A stretch of 64,000 bases of DNA from Candidatus Melainabacteria bacterium. Lineage in GTDB: Bacteria; Cyanobacteriota; Vampirovibrionia; Obscuribacterales; Obscuribacteraceae. Of the stretch, positions 25,737-34,049 are shown piece by piece. The notes beneath the pieces were generated by a model, which searched no databases, had not been told where the DNA came from, and saw only the letters and a program-made list of their open reading frames with translations. Position 1 is the stretch's first letter, and each line of letters begins with the position of its first letter. Position numbers and translations under genes: made by a program. Location of the stretch: positions 186,001-250,000 of the forward strand of contig QKMZ01000002.1 in NCBI GenBank assembly GCA_003242885.1, given 5' to 3'.

Positions 25737-27554
25737 TTAAGCTTGGTTGGTCGGTATGACGACAATAAATTTACTGCCCTGACCAAGGACGCTGTCGACT
25801 TTAATCGTTCCTTTATGCGCATCGCAAATCAGTTTGCAAATCGCCAAGCCCAGTCCTGTTCCTTCTCCTTTGCTCACTGCTTCGGGAGTCTGCTCGAAGG
25901 CTTCGAAAATCCGCTTCTTATGCTCATCGGCAATGCCTGGACCATTATCGGTAACGGAAATTTCGACGCTTTCCTTGTCTTGCTTCCAGGCGACCGCAAT
26001 GTGTCCTTCTTTGGGCGTGTAGTTAATTGCATTCGCAAGCAGATTTGTCAAAAGTTGAACGAGTTTTTTCGGGTCGCACCACAAAATTATTTCGTCGCCC
26101 GTCGATTCGATTTCAATATTTTTGGCTTGCAATGCTGGTTTTACAAGATCAATGGCAGATTGAACCATGCTCTCAATGCTGGCATTGTCGTGTTCGAGCT
26201 GCAGTGCTCCGTGTTTCAACTTTTGGAAGTCGAGCAAATCATTGACGAAATCCAGCAGTCTGTCGAGGTTTCGACTCGCGCCTCTAACCTCTTTCAGTGC
26301 CTCTTCGCTCAGCGGTCCATAGACCTCTTGCCCGATCATGTCTAGAGATACTTGCATTGATGAAAGTGGGCTGCGCAGGTCATGGCTGACCATGTCTACA
26401 AAATCCTGCTTCAATTTCTCCAGTATTTTTTCTTGTTCGATGTTATGCACGACTGCGAAAAGTTCTTCTGTCTCCCGCGAAAAGAGGCATGACCAGCGCG
26501 TATGCACCGGGGTTTCTGCGTTCTTACCCTGGACTCGCAGTTCAAATGACTTGCTCTCTTCGTCGCTTATTGCGTTTTTAAAACTCGCTTCTGCCGCGTT
26601 TCGTTCTTCAGATTCGACAAAATCGAGAAACGATTTGCCCACGATCGTCTGCGGTGCTTCGTTGAAAAACTGCATGGTGGAAGCATTGGCGCGCAAGAAC
26701 TTTCCGTCTTTACTGAGCGCGCAGATCAAGTCGTTGGTGTTCTCGACCATCGATTTTTCGCGCTCTTGCTCTTCAACCGTTGCTGCTCTTATGCCGTGCA
26801 ATATCGAATCGATATTAGAAAATTCGCTGCCGTCAGCGAGCACAGGCAATAACTCTTCCTGTCTGGAGATGCGCAGGCAGTTGGCGCCTAAGTGCTTTAG
26901 TGGAATCAGGATATCTCTTATATAAATTGCAGCCATCACAAAAGCCGCCGCAATTGTCAACCCAATTGCACCAGTCAAAAACATATTCAAGGTTTGAAAC
27001 TGAGTATTTGTCGCTTCCTCGCTGCCCTGCCGTTTGGCTTCTTCGTATTGAACGACGCTGTCGGCTGCATTGAGCAGACGATTGCAAGCATAGATGAGCG
27101 CTATTTCAAAATTTTCGTGCACGTGCTTCCAATACTTCCAACCCCTTTGCTGGTTGTCTCGCAGCTCGTTAAGGCGCAGAAGCGTTTCCTGTCCCGCATT
27201 CACTAAGTAGGAGATTTTTTTGCGCTGCACCTCGTCCTGCTCCTCTCGAGAGCTGATTTGCTCCAATTTGTCATTGATGACGGCGAACATTCTTTTGTCG
27301 CCGGTCACTGTTGCGAGCCTGCTGTGAGCCGACGGGAAGAAGTACTGAGGTTGATGACTTATGTAGCCCAGGTTGATGGATGACGAAATCAATGAAATGG
27401 TTTTGGTGATCAACTCGCAAGAGCGAGATTGTTTCACAATGTTGGATTGAATGCTCCAGAGTTGTGCCGTGAGAAAAACGACGAAGACGATTTGGCAGGC
27501 GAGCGGAAACAGCACCAGCAAAAACCCTCTTTCTTCGATACTGAGCTTTTTCAT
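25737..27554 (-). CDS. Membrane sensor histidine kinase (second of tandem pair)
   Basis: A 605-residue kinase. A membrane helix near residues 10-32 and another near 195-220 enclose a helical periplasmic sensor of about 160 residues. Next come a HAMP-like linker, a PAS domain (NTNDLICALSKDG), the phospho-accepting MVSHDLRSPLSS, and an ATPase domain with NLLANAINYT, DNGPGI and GTGLGLAICK. The ATG at 27554 shares one base with the stop codon of the upstream kinase gene (TGATG). The two kinases have the same architecture and clear similarity in the first 30 residues. No response regulator gene is adjacent. Confidence 0.93.
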   Translation of the reverse strand: MKKLSIEERGFLLVLFPLACQIVFVVFLTAQLWSIQSNIVKQSRSCELITKTISLISSSINLGYISHQPQYFFPSAHSRLATVTGDKRMFAVINDKLEQISSREEQDEVQRKKISYLVNAGQETLLRLNELRDNQQRGWKYWKHVHENFEIALIYACNRLLNAADSVVQYEEAKRQGSEEATNTQFQTLNMFLTGAIGLTIAAAFVMAAIYIRDILIPLKHLGANCLRISRQEELLPVLADGSEFSNIDSILHGIRAATVEEQEREKSMVENTNDLICALSKDGKFLRANASTMQFFNEAPQTIVGKSFLDFVESEERNAAEASFKNAISDEESKSFELRVQGKNAETPVHTRWSCLFSRETEELFAVVHNIEQEKILEKLKQDFVDMVSHDLRSPLSSMQVSLDMIGQEVYGPLSEEALKEVRGASRNLDRLLDFVNDLLDFQKLKHGALQLEHDNASIESMVQSAIDLVKPALQAKNIEIESTGDEIILWCDPKKLVQLLTNLLANAINYTPKEGHIAVAWKQDKESVEISVTDNGPGIADEHKKRIFEAFEQTPEAVSKGEGTGLGLAICKLICDAHKGTIKVDSVLGQGSKFIVVIPTNQA

Positions 27555-29377
27555 CAAGCTTCACTCTCCGGCGAGCTTGATAGTCTGGGTATTCTCAAGA
27601 AAAAGATGCTGCCGCCTGGAGGAGAGTCTACGACCCCTGCGGACCCGTTGTGTGCTTCGGCAACGGCTTTCACGATGGCCAAGCCAATGCCGCTGCTCTT
27701 TCCTTTGATATTTGACTTTACTGCGGTCTGTTTGAATTTGTCGAAAACATGCGGTTTGTCTTTCTCCGGTACGCCTGGGCCCTGATCGATGACCTGAAGT
27801 TCTGCCATGTCATCGCTCAGCTTTACTTCGAGGCGTACTGTCGAGCCCCTAGGCGAAAATTTTATCGCGTTAGACACCAGGTTGGTCAAAGCTTGCGTCA
27901 GGCGCAACTCGTCTGCCCAGAGCGAGCAATCGGTGTCCGCTACAACTAGGCTGATTCCGGCTGAGTCGGCAAGACCGACCAGCACATCACGCACTCTAGT
28001 AAAAATATCACGCGCACTGACTATCGAAGAATTGAGCGACATTTTTCCGGCTTCTAATTTGTTCAAGTCTAGAAGTTCATTGACCAGCACGGTGAGAGTG
28101 GAGAGACTGCCTTCTGCTCGTTCAAGCACGGCTGACGCCTTTTCCGGCATCTCACCACGTTTTCCTTGCGACAATAAATTGAATGAAATGCCAATTGATG
28201 TAATTGGTGCGCGCAAGTCATGGCTGACAATCGAAAGAAACTTTTCTTTCAGCCGCTCAACTGCACGAAGCTCCGTGACGTCGTGAACCGTGCAGAAATA
28301 ACGCTTTTCCTCTCTTGACCAGCGAACACTCCATTGAAAATCTGCAACTGAATCATCCGACAATTCAATTCTGGTTTCGAATTCTCCGCTTCCTTCTTTC
28401 GCGATTTTCTTCAGTGCTTCGATGGTTGGCTCGATCGAGTCTTCCTTTAGAATCGTTGCTAGCGGTGCTCCAATCAAATCTCGCTCTGATTTGTGCCAGC
28501 GCTTTTCGGCGACCGCGCTCACGCCGACAAACTTGTATTTTGCATCGAGCGAACAAATAACGTCCGCCGCATTGTGCAAAATGGCTTGCTCTCTCAATCT
28601 TGCCTGACGATGCTGTTCTGCGGCTTTGTGCAGGGTCTTATCGAGCTGTGCAATTTCATCGTTGCCAGTTTGTACTGCGCCAAGATCTTTGCCCTGAAAG
28701 ACATTTTGCGCTTCGTTGGAAATTGTTTTCAATCTGCTGGTGATGTCTCGCGAAAACGCCTTCATCAGAAGGAATGACAGCAGGCAGCCGACTGCTGTTC
28801 CTATAGTAAGTATTGAGAGCATGCGGGTTTGAATTGCCGACAACTCTGCCGGAATGCGCGTTTCGAATTGCTTTTCGACCCTGTCGATCTTGTGCATGAA
28901 GCGACGATTTTCCGAGAAAGCATTGACCATAAGAAATGGATTCAGGTGCTGATTACGGCGTCCGGATGGAATTGTAGGGTCGAGTATGACTTCTTTTGCT
29001 AGTTTGAATCCTTCCGTAAGAACGGTCAGTATTTTGTCGAATTGATTGCATACATCGCTAACTTCGGGCGAAACGGAAGTGAGATGTGCAATGCGCTCTT
29101 GCATGTCCTTTGCGCGCCCAGTCTCCATGTCAATCATCTGAAGTGTGCGCGGATCATCCTTTGGTCCTGGGGTGAATATGCGGATCATTGTGCGCATAAG
29201 GGACACGTTGATCTGGTTGAGTTGAACGATCATTGAGCGTTCTTTGAGGATTGTCTGCAATCCTGTCTGTGCTCTGTTCAACTCTGTCGATAAGAGAAAG
29301 ACGAAAAAGAGCTCGAAAATTACTGGTAGTAAAACCAGCAGAACTCCCTTTTGTGTGACTGTAAGTCGGTTTAGCAA
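27554..29377 (-). CDS. Membrane sensor histidine kinase (first of tandem pair)
   Basis: A 607-residue kinase built like its downstream neighbour: helix near 10-32 (GVLLVLLPVIFELFFVFLL), a periplasmic region of about 155 residues, a second helix near 187-208, a linker, a PAS domain (NAADVICSLDAKYKF), SIVSHDLRAPITSIG with the phospho-accepting histidine, and an ATPase domain with NLVSNAIKFS, DQGPGVP and SSGIGLAIVK. The start is taken as the TTG at 29377; no strong ribosome binding site is seen. It is divergent from the flavodoxin gene, and a palindromic operator-like site plus one Fur-like box lie in its upstream region. It is coupled to the second kinase by TGATG. The signal is unknown. Confidence 0.92.
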   Translation of the reverse strand: MLNRLTVTQKGVLLVLLPVIFELFFVFLLSTELNRAQTGLQTILKERSMIVQLNQINVSLMRTMIRIFTPGPKDDPRTLQMIDMETGRAKDMQERIAHLTSVSPEVSDVCNQFDKILTVLTEGFKLAKEVILDPTIPSGRRNQHLNPFLMVNAFSENRRFMHKIDRVEKQFETRIPAELSAIQTRMLSILTIGTAVGCLLSFLLMKAFSRDITSRLKTISNEAQNVFQGKDLGAVQTGNDEIAQLDKTLHKAAEQHRQARLREQAILHNAADVICSLDAKYKFVGVSAVAEKRWHKSERDLIGAPLATILKEDSIEPTIEALKKIAKEGSGEFETRIELSDDSVADFQWSVRWSREEKRYFCTVHDVTELRAVERLKEKFLSIVSHDLRAPITSIGISFNLLSQGKRGEMPEKASAVLERAEGSLSTLTVLVNELLDLNKLEAGKMSLNSSIVSARDIFTRVRDVLVGLADSAGISLVVADTDCSLWADELRLTQALTNLVSNAIKFSPRGSTVRLEVKLSDDMAELQVIDQGPGVPEKDKPHVFDKFKQTAVKSNIKGKSSGIGLAIVKAVAEAHNGSAGVVDSPPGGSIFFLRIPRLSSSPESEA

Positions 29378-29444
29378 GTGAATTAGAAGAAGGTTCGGAC
29401 CGCGACCTCAATTTTAGTCGGATCGGCCTTATATAAGTACCGCC

Positions 29445-29462
29445 CTGAACAAACAGGTTCAG
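29445..29462. promoter_or_regulatory. Palindromic operator-like site before the kinase pair
   Basis: CTGAAC-AAACAG-GTTCAG is a perfect 6-6-6 inverted repeat. Read leftwards it lies where a -35 element would be for a -10-like TATATAA at about 29430-29436. It resembles LexA-type GAAC/GTTC sites, but the spacer is six rather than four bases, so the identity of the binder is not clear. Confidence 0.4.
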
Positions 29463-29500
29463 CTTTTCGCAAACAGACTCAATAATATGTATATCCTTAT

Positions 29501-29515
29501 TGAAAATGATTGTCA
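29501..29515. promoter_or_regulatory. Fur-like box 1
   Basis: TGAAAATGATTGTCA matches the 7-1-7 Fur consensus TGATAATNATTATCA at 12 of 14 defined positions. It lies 124 bases upstream of the kinase-pair start and 249 bases upstream of the flavodoxin ATG, so it may serve the kinase side. Confidence 0.6.
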
Positions 29516-29628
29516 TATTTTATTGCCTGTCTTTGCAAATTTTTCTGGCGTCTGTGGCGATTTGAAGTTTTTTTTGAAATTTGCCCTTCTTTTTTGAAAC
29601 TTTAAGTGGACAGGATTTGCAAAATAGT

Positions 29629-29643
29629 TGAGAATAAGTCTCA
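29629..29643. promoter_or_regulatory. Fur-like box 2, upstream of flavodoxin
   Basis: TGAGAATAAGTCTCA matches the 7-1-7 Fur consensus at 12 of 14 positions. It is part of a perfect 7-bp inverted repeat GTTGAGA-ATAAG-TCTCAAC. It lies 120 bases before the flavodoxin start, where Fur with iron could block polymerase. Confidence 0.6.
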
Positions 29644-29763
29644 ACAAATTCGAACTCAGTTCCGGCAGTATTTTGCTCTGCCGGGATGGTTCTTGCGCTT
29701 TGTGGGTGAATGACATCGCGTGCGCTTTCGCGTGCTTATGCGGCCGCGCTCAAGGAGACAAAA

Positions 29764-30285
29764 ATGGGAAAACTTTTCTACGGAACACAGACTGGCACCA
29801 CAGAAGGTGTTGCTGATGTAATTAAAAAGCACTTGCCAAACTTAGTATCTGAAATCAAATGCATCCAGTTTGCCAAGAAAGAAGAACTCGAAGCCTGCGA
29901 CTTCTTGGTTTTGGGCGGTTCTACCTGGGGCGACGGTGAACTCACCGACGATTGGCTGGACTTCTTTCCTCAAATGGATCTGATCGATTTCACTGGAAAG
30001 AAGGTTGCTCTCTTTTCTTTAGGCGATCAAGTCGGCTATTCCTACAACTTCGTTAGCGCTATGAAGTTGCTCTATGACAAGGTTATTGAGCGCGGCGGCG
30101 AAGTCGTTGCATCTAGAATTTCCAGAGAAGGATTTGAATTCGACCACTCCGAGTCGATCGTGGACGGGCATTTTGTCGGACTGGTAACTGACGAAGTCAA
30201 CGAACCTGAATTGACCGAACAGCGTGTGAGCATTTGGGCTCAAGCGGTTCTTGCTGCCGTCGGTGGCACAGCGGTGGCGGTTTAG
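29764..30285 (+). CDS. fldA: Flavodoxin, long-chain type
   Basis: A 173-residue FMN electron carrier. The FMN phosphate loop YGTQTGTTEGVAD is at residues 6-18, and the two flavin-stacking loops are visible (GGSTWGDGELTDDW and SLGDQVGYSYNF). Length fits the long-chain group, which replaces ferredoxin when iron is scarce. The ATG at 29764 has AAGGAG seven bases upstream. Two Fur-like boxes lie upstream, consistent with iron-starvation induction. A 49-residue protein with a strong ribosome binding site begins 35 bases downstream and probably shares the transcript. The redox partner is not in the window. Confidence 0.95.
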   Translation: MGKLFYGTQTGTTEGVADVIKKHLPNLVSEIKCIQFAKKEELEACDFLVLGGSTWGDGELTDDWLDFFPQMDLIDFTGKKVALFSLGDQVGYSYNFVSAMKLLYDKVIERGGEVVASRISREGFEFDHSESIVDGHFVGLVTDEVNEPELTEQRVSIWAQAVLAAVGGTAVAV

Positions 30286-30320
30286 TCGTCTTTTCGGGCG
30301 TGTCGATTAGGAGGTGCTTC

Positions 30321-30470
30321 ATGAACGCAACGATCACTTTCGCCACTCGCACTCGCCCAAACAAAGCGGCGCAGCATAAAAAACCCCGGAATGCGCGCCG
30401 CTCAATTTTCTCTTTGATCGAGAACTCGATTCTCAACTGGCTTATGTCCTACCCGATTGAGATCATTTAG
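30321..30470 (+). CDS. Small basic-amphipathic protein downstream of flavodoxin
   Basis: A 49-residue frame starting at an ATG with a near-perfect AGGAGG six bases upstream, which is the main evidence that it is translated. The first half is basic (RTRPNKAAQHKKPRNARR). The second is hydrophobic or amphipathic (SIFSLIENSILNWLMSYP) and could lie on a membrane. The stop codon is followed at once by the next ATG, so it forms a unit with the following gene. I do not recognise the family. Co-transcription with flavodoxin suggests an iron-stress role; this is inferred from position only. Confidence 0.6.
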   Translation: MNATITFATRTRPNKAAQHKKPRNARRSIFSLIENSILNWLMSYPIEII

Positions 30471-30833
30471 ATGAAAGAAACATCCAGTCACCGCCAGTGG
30501 TTGCACACTCGATTTCCCGTTAGTCCGGTTGGACCTGCTTCCGACCTTACTAGACAGCAGTCGCACAACAATTTGCGCGGGCGGCGAGTCTGGTCGAAGA
30601 CGCCATTCATAGATTGGGGAAATGCGCTTACGACAAGCGTTATTGTTCCCAGCGAAGTAGGCGGGACTGTCGTTTTTCACGGCTCTGACGATATCTTCGT
30701 CGTTCGCTGGGATAACGGTCGTGTAGCCATGCACAGAAAAGATGATTTGCTCAGAGCGGCAGTGTTAATTGGTGCGCATGAGAGTTTGAAGAGTTATCTC
30801 AATGGCATGAGGCAGCACGCATGCACGCCTTAG
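30471..30833 (+). CDS. Hypothetical protein with SH3-like beta segment
   Basis: A 120-residue protein that starts directly after the stop of the small gene before it, with no spacer. The first 50 residues are polar. Residues about 55-95 read as a compact beta barrel (VIVPSEVGGTVVFHG, then IFVVRWDNGRVAMHRKDDL), similar in rhythm to KOW or SH3-like nucleic-acid or protein-binding modules. I do not recognise a family. It is the third gene of the flavodoxin cluster and overlaps the next frame by 13 bases. Confidence 0.55.
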   Translation: MKETSSHRQWLHTRFPVSPVGPASDLTRQQSHNNLRGRRVWSKTPFIDWGNALTTSVIVPSEVGGTVVFHGSDDIFVVRWDNGRVAMHRKDDLLRAAVLIGAHESLKSYLNGMRQHACTP

Positions 30834-31192
30834 CCAGCGTCAGATCGGCGGAAGCCGGCTTTACAGCTTGGTTGGAAGGGTTTCCCAACTCTTCCATCTT
30901 GCGCTTGAAGGCGATCAACACAAGCACTTCGTCCAGTCGGCATATAATTTTGGCGCTGGCCTATGGATTGACAGATTTCAGGATAGCCAAATTGAACGGG
31001 CTTATCACCGGCCTTATGCTCCGGCGCATGCAGGCCGAGCGACGGGGAGATAAAGCCAGGATAGAACGTATAGAAAAGGTTCTCCACTCACTGCACCTGG
31101 CAATTGATAAAGTGACCGGCTTCGAGGCGTCTAAAGTCCACGGTGACGGTCAAGTCTGCCGAGCCGTAACCAAGTCTAAGAAAGCCTCATAG
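30821..31192 (+). CDS. Hypothetical small protein, end of flavodoxin cluster
   Basis: A 123-residue frame that overlaps the previous gene by 13 bases and ends two bases before the convergent channel gene. The middle is helical and basic (NGLITGLMLRRMQAERRGDKARIERIEKVLHSLHLAIDKV), a plausible helical hairpin. The first 40 residues are low in complexity (TSTSSSR), and a second open frame runs through the same DNA, so the true reading frame is less certain. No family is recognised. Confidence 0.42.
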   Translation: MHALASVRSAEAGFTAWLEGFPNSSILRLKAINTSTSSSRHIILALAYGLTDFRIAKLNGLITGLMLRRMQAERRGDKARIERIEKVLHSLHLAIDKVTGFEASKVHGDGQVCRAVTKSKKAS

Positions 31193-31194
31193 CG

Positions 31195-32970
31195 TTACTG
31201 AAGCACTGTTCCGATTGACTGTTCTAAGTCAGTGAATGCCTGCTGGTATGAATTAACCGCGTCCAAATACTGATTGCGAATTTGAATATTCGCTTGTTGC
31301 GTCAAAAGAGTTGAAGTAATGTCGGACTGACCAACTTCATAACTGCGTCTTGCCAGTCGAGCCACTTCATTCGAGTCGTTGAGCAGTTTTTGCTGATACG
31401 TCAAAATCCGTTGTCTGGCAGCCAGCACTCTTTGGTATGCGGCAGAAACTTCCTGTTGAATGACGTTTTCTTGCGATGTTACCTGCGAGTTCAATGCACG
31501 GATTGTCGCTCTATATTTGCTGATGTCGCCCTGATTCAAATCGAATATCGGCAATGGTTGGAAGACCTGGATAAAGTAACCATGGAAAACGTTTTTCGGC
31601 AGTGGCTTGTCCGGGTCTAATTGGGACGGATCAAGAGGCGGACCGTTGACCACGGAACTACCAACACCAAGAGTAGGGTTTGGCAGTATTTCTCCGTATG
31701 CAACTTTCAGTTGCGCTTTGGCAGCAGCAATTGCTCTTTCCAAGACCTTCAGCTCAAGCCTGTTTTGCTTGGCTGCTGCAAGCAGGACATCCAACTTCGG
31801 CATCTCTTTATTGAAGTCTGGCAGCAAGTCTATGATTTCGGCACGCAGCTTAAACGGCTGCAGGCGCGGAACCTCAACTTGCGTGTCGACGTTTCGCCCC
31901 AGCAAAATCGCCAGTGCTTGCCTCGCTTGCACGACTCTTCTGGCACCCACATCGCGCTCGATACCGTTTTGACCATTCAAAAGGCGAGCTTTGAGAACGT
32001 CCAACTCCGGAACGTCACCAGCTTGGAAGCGTTTTGCCGCAACCTCGTAAAGCCTGGCGCTAAGGTCATACAAGTCGACAAGAGTTTCATATGTCTCTTG
32101 CGCAACAACCAGCTCCGTATAAGCTTTTCTGATATCACCGCGAAGCTGCCAGAGCGCATTGCGAATTTCAAAATCAGTTTGTTTGATCTGTTTTTTCGCA
32201 GCCAAGATTCTAAAGACCAGCTTCCATGGCGGCTCGATTGGAATCGTTACGCCATAGCGGTATGTGAATTCAGCTTTGTAACCGCTGTCCATAAAGATTG
32301 TCGGATTCGGCAATTCTGTGGCGCGAATCAGTTCTGACTTCGTGATTCCCAAATTGAAACGCACGGCTGCTGCTCGCGGGCTATTGATGAGCGTTTCGTT
32401 CATCGCTTGCCCAATGGTCATCGAGTCACCCATCGGTCCGCGCAGGTTAAGTGCGTCCTGCGGAGTCACTGATGGAGGAGTATGTGCGCCCTGCTCCGGG
32501 ATGCCGGATGGATTACTTTCCCCGCGCGATGCTGGGTCGATCGGGGACGTCACCGGGGTATTGCTCAATGGAGTCGTGGGCGTGGGTTTAGGCGTAAATC
32601 GTTCCTTCGGATCGACTGTGCTGCCTGGTCCACCTGGACCCTCCACGCCCTCTGAGGGCACCTTGGTGCCTTCGCCCGGGATGCCAATCGGCAGATTAAG
32701 CGACGGCTGCGTGGGAGCCTCGACTGGTTTTATAACTTGTGGGGAGGCGGACGGCAGGATTACTGGAGGCGCGTCCGAATAGCTTGGTGTGGAAGCTCTC
32801 TTTGCCGCAGCGATTTTTAAGCGCGACCGCAGGCTTAGCGGTTGCCTGAAATTGGGGCTAAAAGTCTTGTCGGAACTTGTGTCGCCAGCTATTGCCGCTT
32901 CCGGGATGGAAGCAGCGAAAAGGTTTAGGACTAAGAATCCAACAAAGCGTTGTCTGGTAAAGGGGCTCAT
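31195..32970 (-). CDS. TolC-family outer-membrane channel with proline-rich insert
   Basis: A 591-residue outer-membrane factor for RND or similar pumps. After a signal peptide (residues about 1-28), residues 45-165 are rich in Pro, Gly, Ser and Thr (GPGGPGSTVDP, PTPTTPLS). This is a long flexible insert not normal in TolC. From about 195 to the end are the two tandem OEP repeats that form barrel strands and alpha-tunnel, for example RKAYTELVVAQETYETLVDLY and QEVSAAYQRVLAARQRIL. Length beyond the usual 420-480 is due to the insert. The ATG at 32970 is used; a TTG two codons earlier is possible. It is not in an operon with either RND system here, yet is the only such channel in the window and may serve both. 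Confidence 0.88.
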   Translation of the reverse strand: MSPFTRQRFVGFLVLNLFAASIPEAAIAGDTSSDKTFSPNFRQPLSLRSRLKIAAAKRASTPSYSDAPPVILPSASPQVIKPVEAPTQPSLNLPIGIPGEGTKVPSEGVEGPGGPGSTVDPKERFTPKPTPTTPLSNTPVTSPIDPASRGESNPSGIPEQGAHTPPSVTPQDALNLRGPMGDSMTIGQAMNETLINSPRAAAVRFNLGITKSELIRATELPNPTIFMDSGYKAEFTYRYGVTIPIEPPWKLVFRILAAKKQIKQTDFEIRNALWQLRGDIRKAYTELVVAQETYETLVDLYDLSARLYEVAAKRFQAGDVPELDVLKARLLNGQNGIERDVGARRVVQARQALAILLGRNVDTQVEVPRLQPFKLRAEIIDLLPDFNKEMPKLDVLLAAAKQNRLELKVLERAIAAAKAQLKVAYGEILPNPTLGVGSSVVNGPPLDPSQLDPDKPLPKNVFHGYFIQVFQPLPIFDLNQGDISKYRATIRALNSQVTSQENVIQQEVSAAYQRVLAARQRILTYQQKLLNDSNEVARLARRSYEVGQSDITSTLLTQQANIQIRNQYLDAVNSYQQAFTDLEQSIGTVLQ

Positions 32971-33293
32971 TATCAAGGTTAGTATAGCCCAGAGACGGTG
33001 AAAGTCCTGGGAAAGAGGCAGCCCGAACGCGCCCGTACAGCGAAGCTTGTTATCGAATTGACGTAAAAGACGGTGAAAAACCTCAAAGCTGGGCTGTTAC
33101 ACAGTAAGTCGAACGGGAAGATCGCCTATAGATGGCTGCTTCCCGCCTGCGGACGGCTAATGCGCTTGCGCCAGCGCACTTATAATTTGCTAACATTGGG
33201 CCGGTCGGCGCATGGCTAACTATTTAAAGGGTGTCCGAGATTGACTGAAATCCGTATATACATCCTTTTGGAGTCGCCGGGCAGACGGGGGAT
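32971..33293. other. Divergent region upstream of the sigma factor
   Basis: About 320 bases with no gene. It contains TGCGCT-TGCGCC-AGCGCA, an inverted repeat at about 33162-33179, next to TATAAT (33182-33187) facing right, about 105 bases before the sigma-factor start. This looks like a -10 element with an operator over the spacer, but I cannot place a good -35. Confidence 0.4.
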
Positions 33294-34040
33294 ATGAAGG
33301 ACAGCGAAAGTAGGGCTTTTTTAAGAGGGGAGATGGATTTCACTCCCCAGCGCATGATGCGGTACATCCGTTCACGCGCTCGCCTTGCCACGGATGAAGA
33401 TATCGAGGACATTCTCCAAAATGCCCTCGTATTGGTCTGTCAGCACTTCGACCCCACCCACCCGGACGCAAACCTATCCTTATATTGTCTGGGAGCCTGC
33501 AACAAGGCCATTGCTCAGAATCTCGAGCGCTATCACAAGGTTCAGCTGAAAAAACGCGACCCAAACGCAAAAGACAAGCCGCGCGTCGCGCCTGTCGGTG
33601 TTTCCAGCTCCGAGACCGAAATGGATGGACAGGCAATGAAGGTGACTGGGCTTGCCCCTGGCAAGTCTTTTGACGATACGCCGGGAAATTCGACCCAATG
33701 GCGGACCACATCCTTAGATAGTATGTTCGACGAAGACGACGGCAGAAATCCCGAAGACGTATTGGGCTGGGAGCTTTCTGTTCTGGCAGGTGATTCTGAG
33801 ACATCTGACCCGGCGATTAAGGCCTTAATTAATGATCTGATCGAACAGATTCTGGCCGAGTTGCCCACCCAATTGCACCGTACCTGCTTCCTTTTGAAGT
33901 ATGTGGAAGGTCATAAAAGAGAAGATTTGATTTCGTGTCTAAAAATGGACCCCAAGAGTATAGATACGGTCGACAAGAAGATCGTCCGAACGCTGAAAGC
34001 ATTCAAAGAAAAACTCGACAGGGACGAGGCACGAATTTAG
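33294..34040 (+). CDS. ECF-like RNA polymerase sigma factor
   Basis: A 248-residue protein with a sigma-70 layout reduced to regions 2 and 4. Region 2 (residues about 20-70) has the helix ARLATDEDIEDILQNALVLVCQ, typical of ECF core-binding helices. A long acidic linker of about 85 residues rich in Asp/Ser/Gly separates it from region 4 at about 180-245 (ILAELPTQLHRTCFLLKYVEGHKREDLISCL and a basic recognition helix). The linker is longer than in common ECF sigmas. No transmembrane anti-sigma is adjacent; the next gene, nine bases on, encodes a soluble protein. The start at 33294 follows a G-rich run; an ATG at 33333 is possible. The target promoter is unknown. Confidence 0.75.
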   Translation: MKDSESRAFLRGEMDFTPQRMMRYIRSRARLATDEDIEDILQNALVLVCQHFDPTHPDANLSLYCLGACNKAIAQNLERYHKVQLKKRDPNAKDKPRVAPVGVSSSETEMDGQAMKVTGLAPGKSFDDTPGNSTQWRTTSLDSMFDEDDGRNPEDVLGWELSVLAGDSETSDPAIKALINDLIEQILAELPTQLHRTCFLLKYVEGHKREDLISCLKMDPKSIDTVDKKIVRTLKAFKEKLDRDEARI

Positions 34041-34049
34041 GAGATGACC

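Larger units (their letters stand above)
29378..29763. promoter_or_regulatory. Divergent control region between kinase pair and flavodoxin
   Basis: About 386 bases, AT-rich in the middle, without a credible gene. It contains a CTGAAC palindrome next to a TATATAA element facing the kinases, and two Fur-like boxes about 128 bases apart. All three are listed separately. Confidence 0.6.

Noticed and set aside
29445-29462. Calling the CTGAAC palindrome a LexA box
   Set aside because: The spacing between GAAC and GTTC is six bases, not the four of known Gram-positive sites, and no SOS gene is adjacent.
29154-29716. Two leftward open frames across the flavodoxin/kinase control region
   Set aside because: They cover the Fur-like boxes and the palindrome, and their translations look random.
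31621-32337. 238-residue rightward frame opposite the TolC-type gene
   Set aside because: It is antisense to conserved outer-membrane factor repeats and has no recognisable domain.
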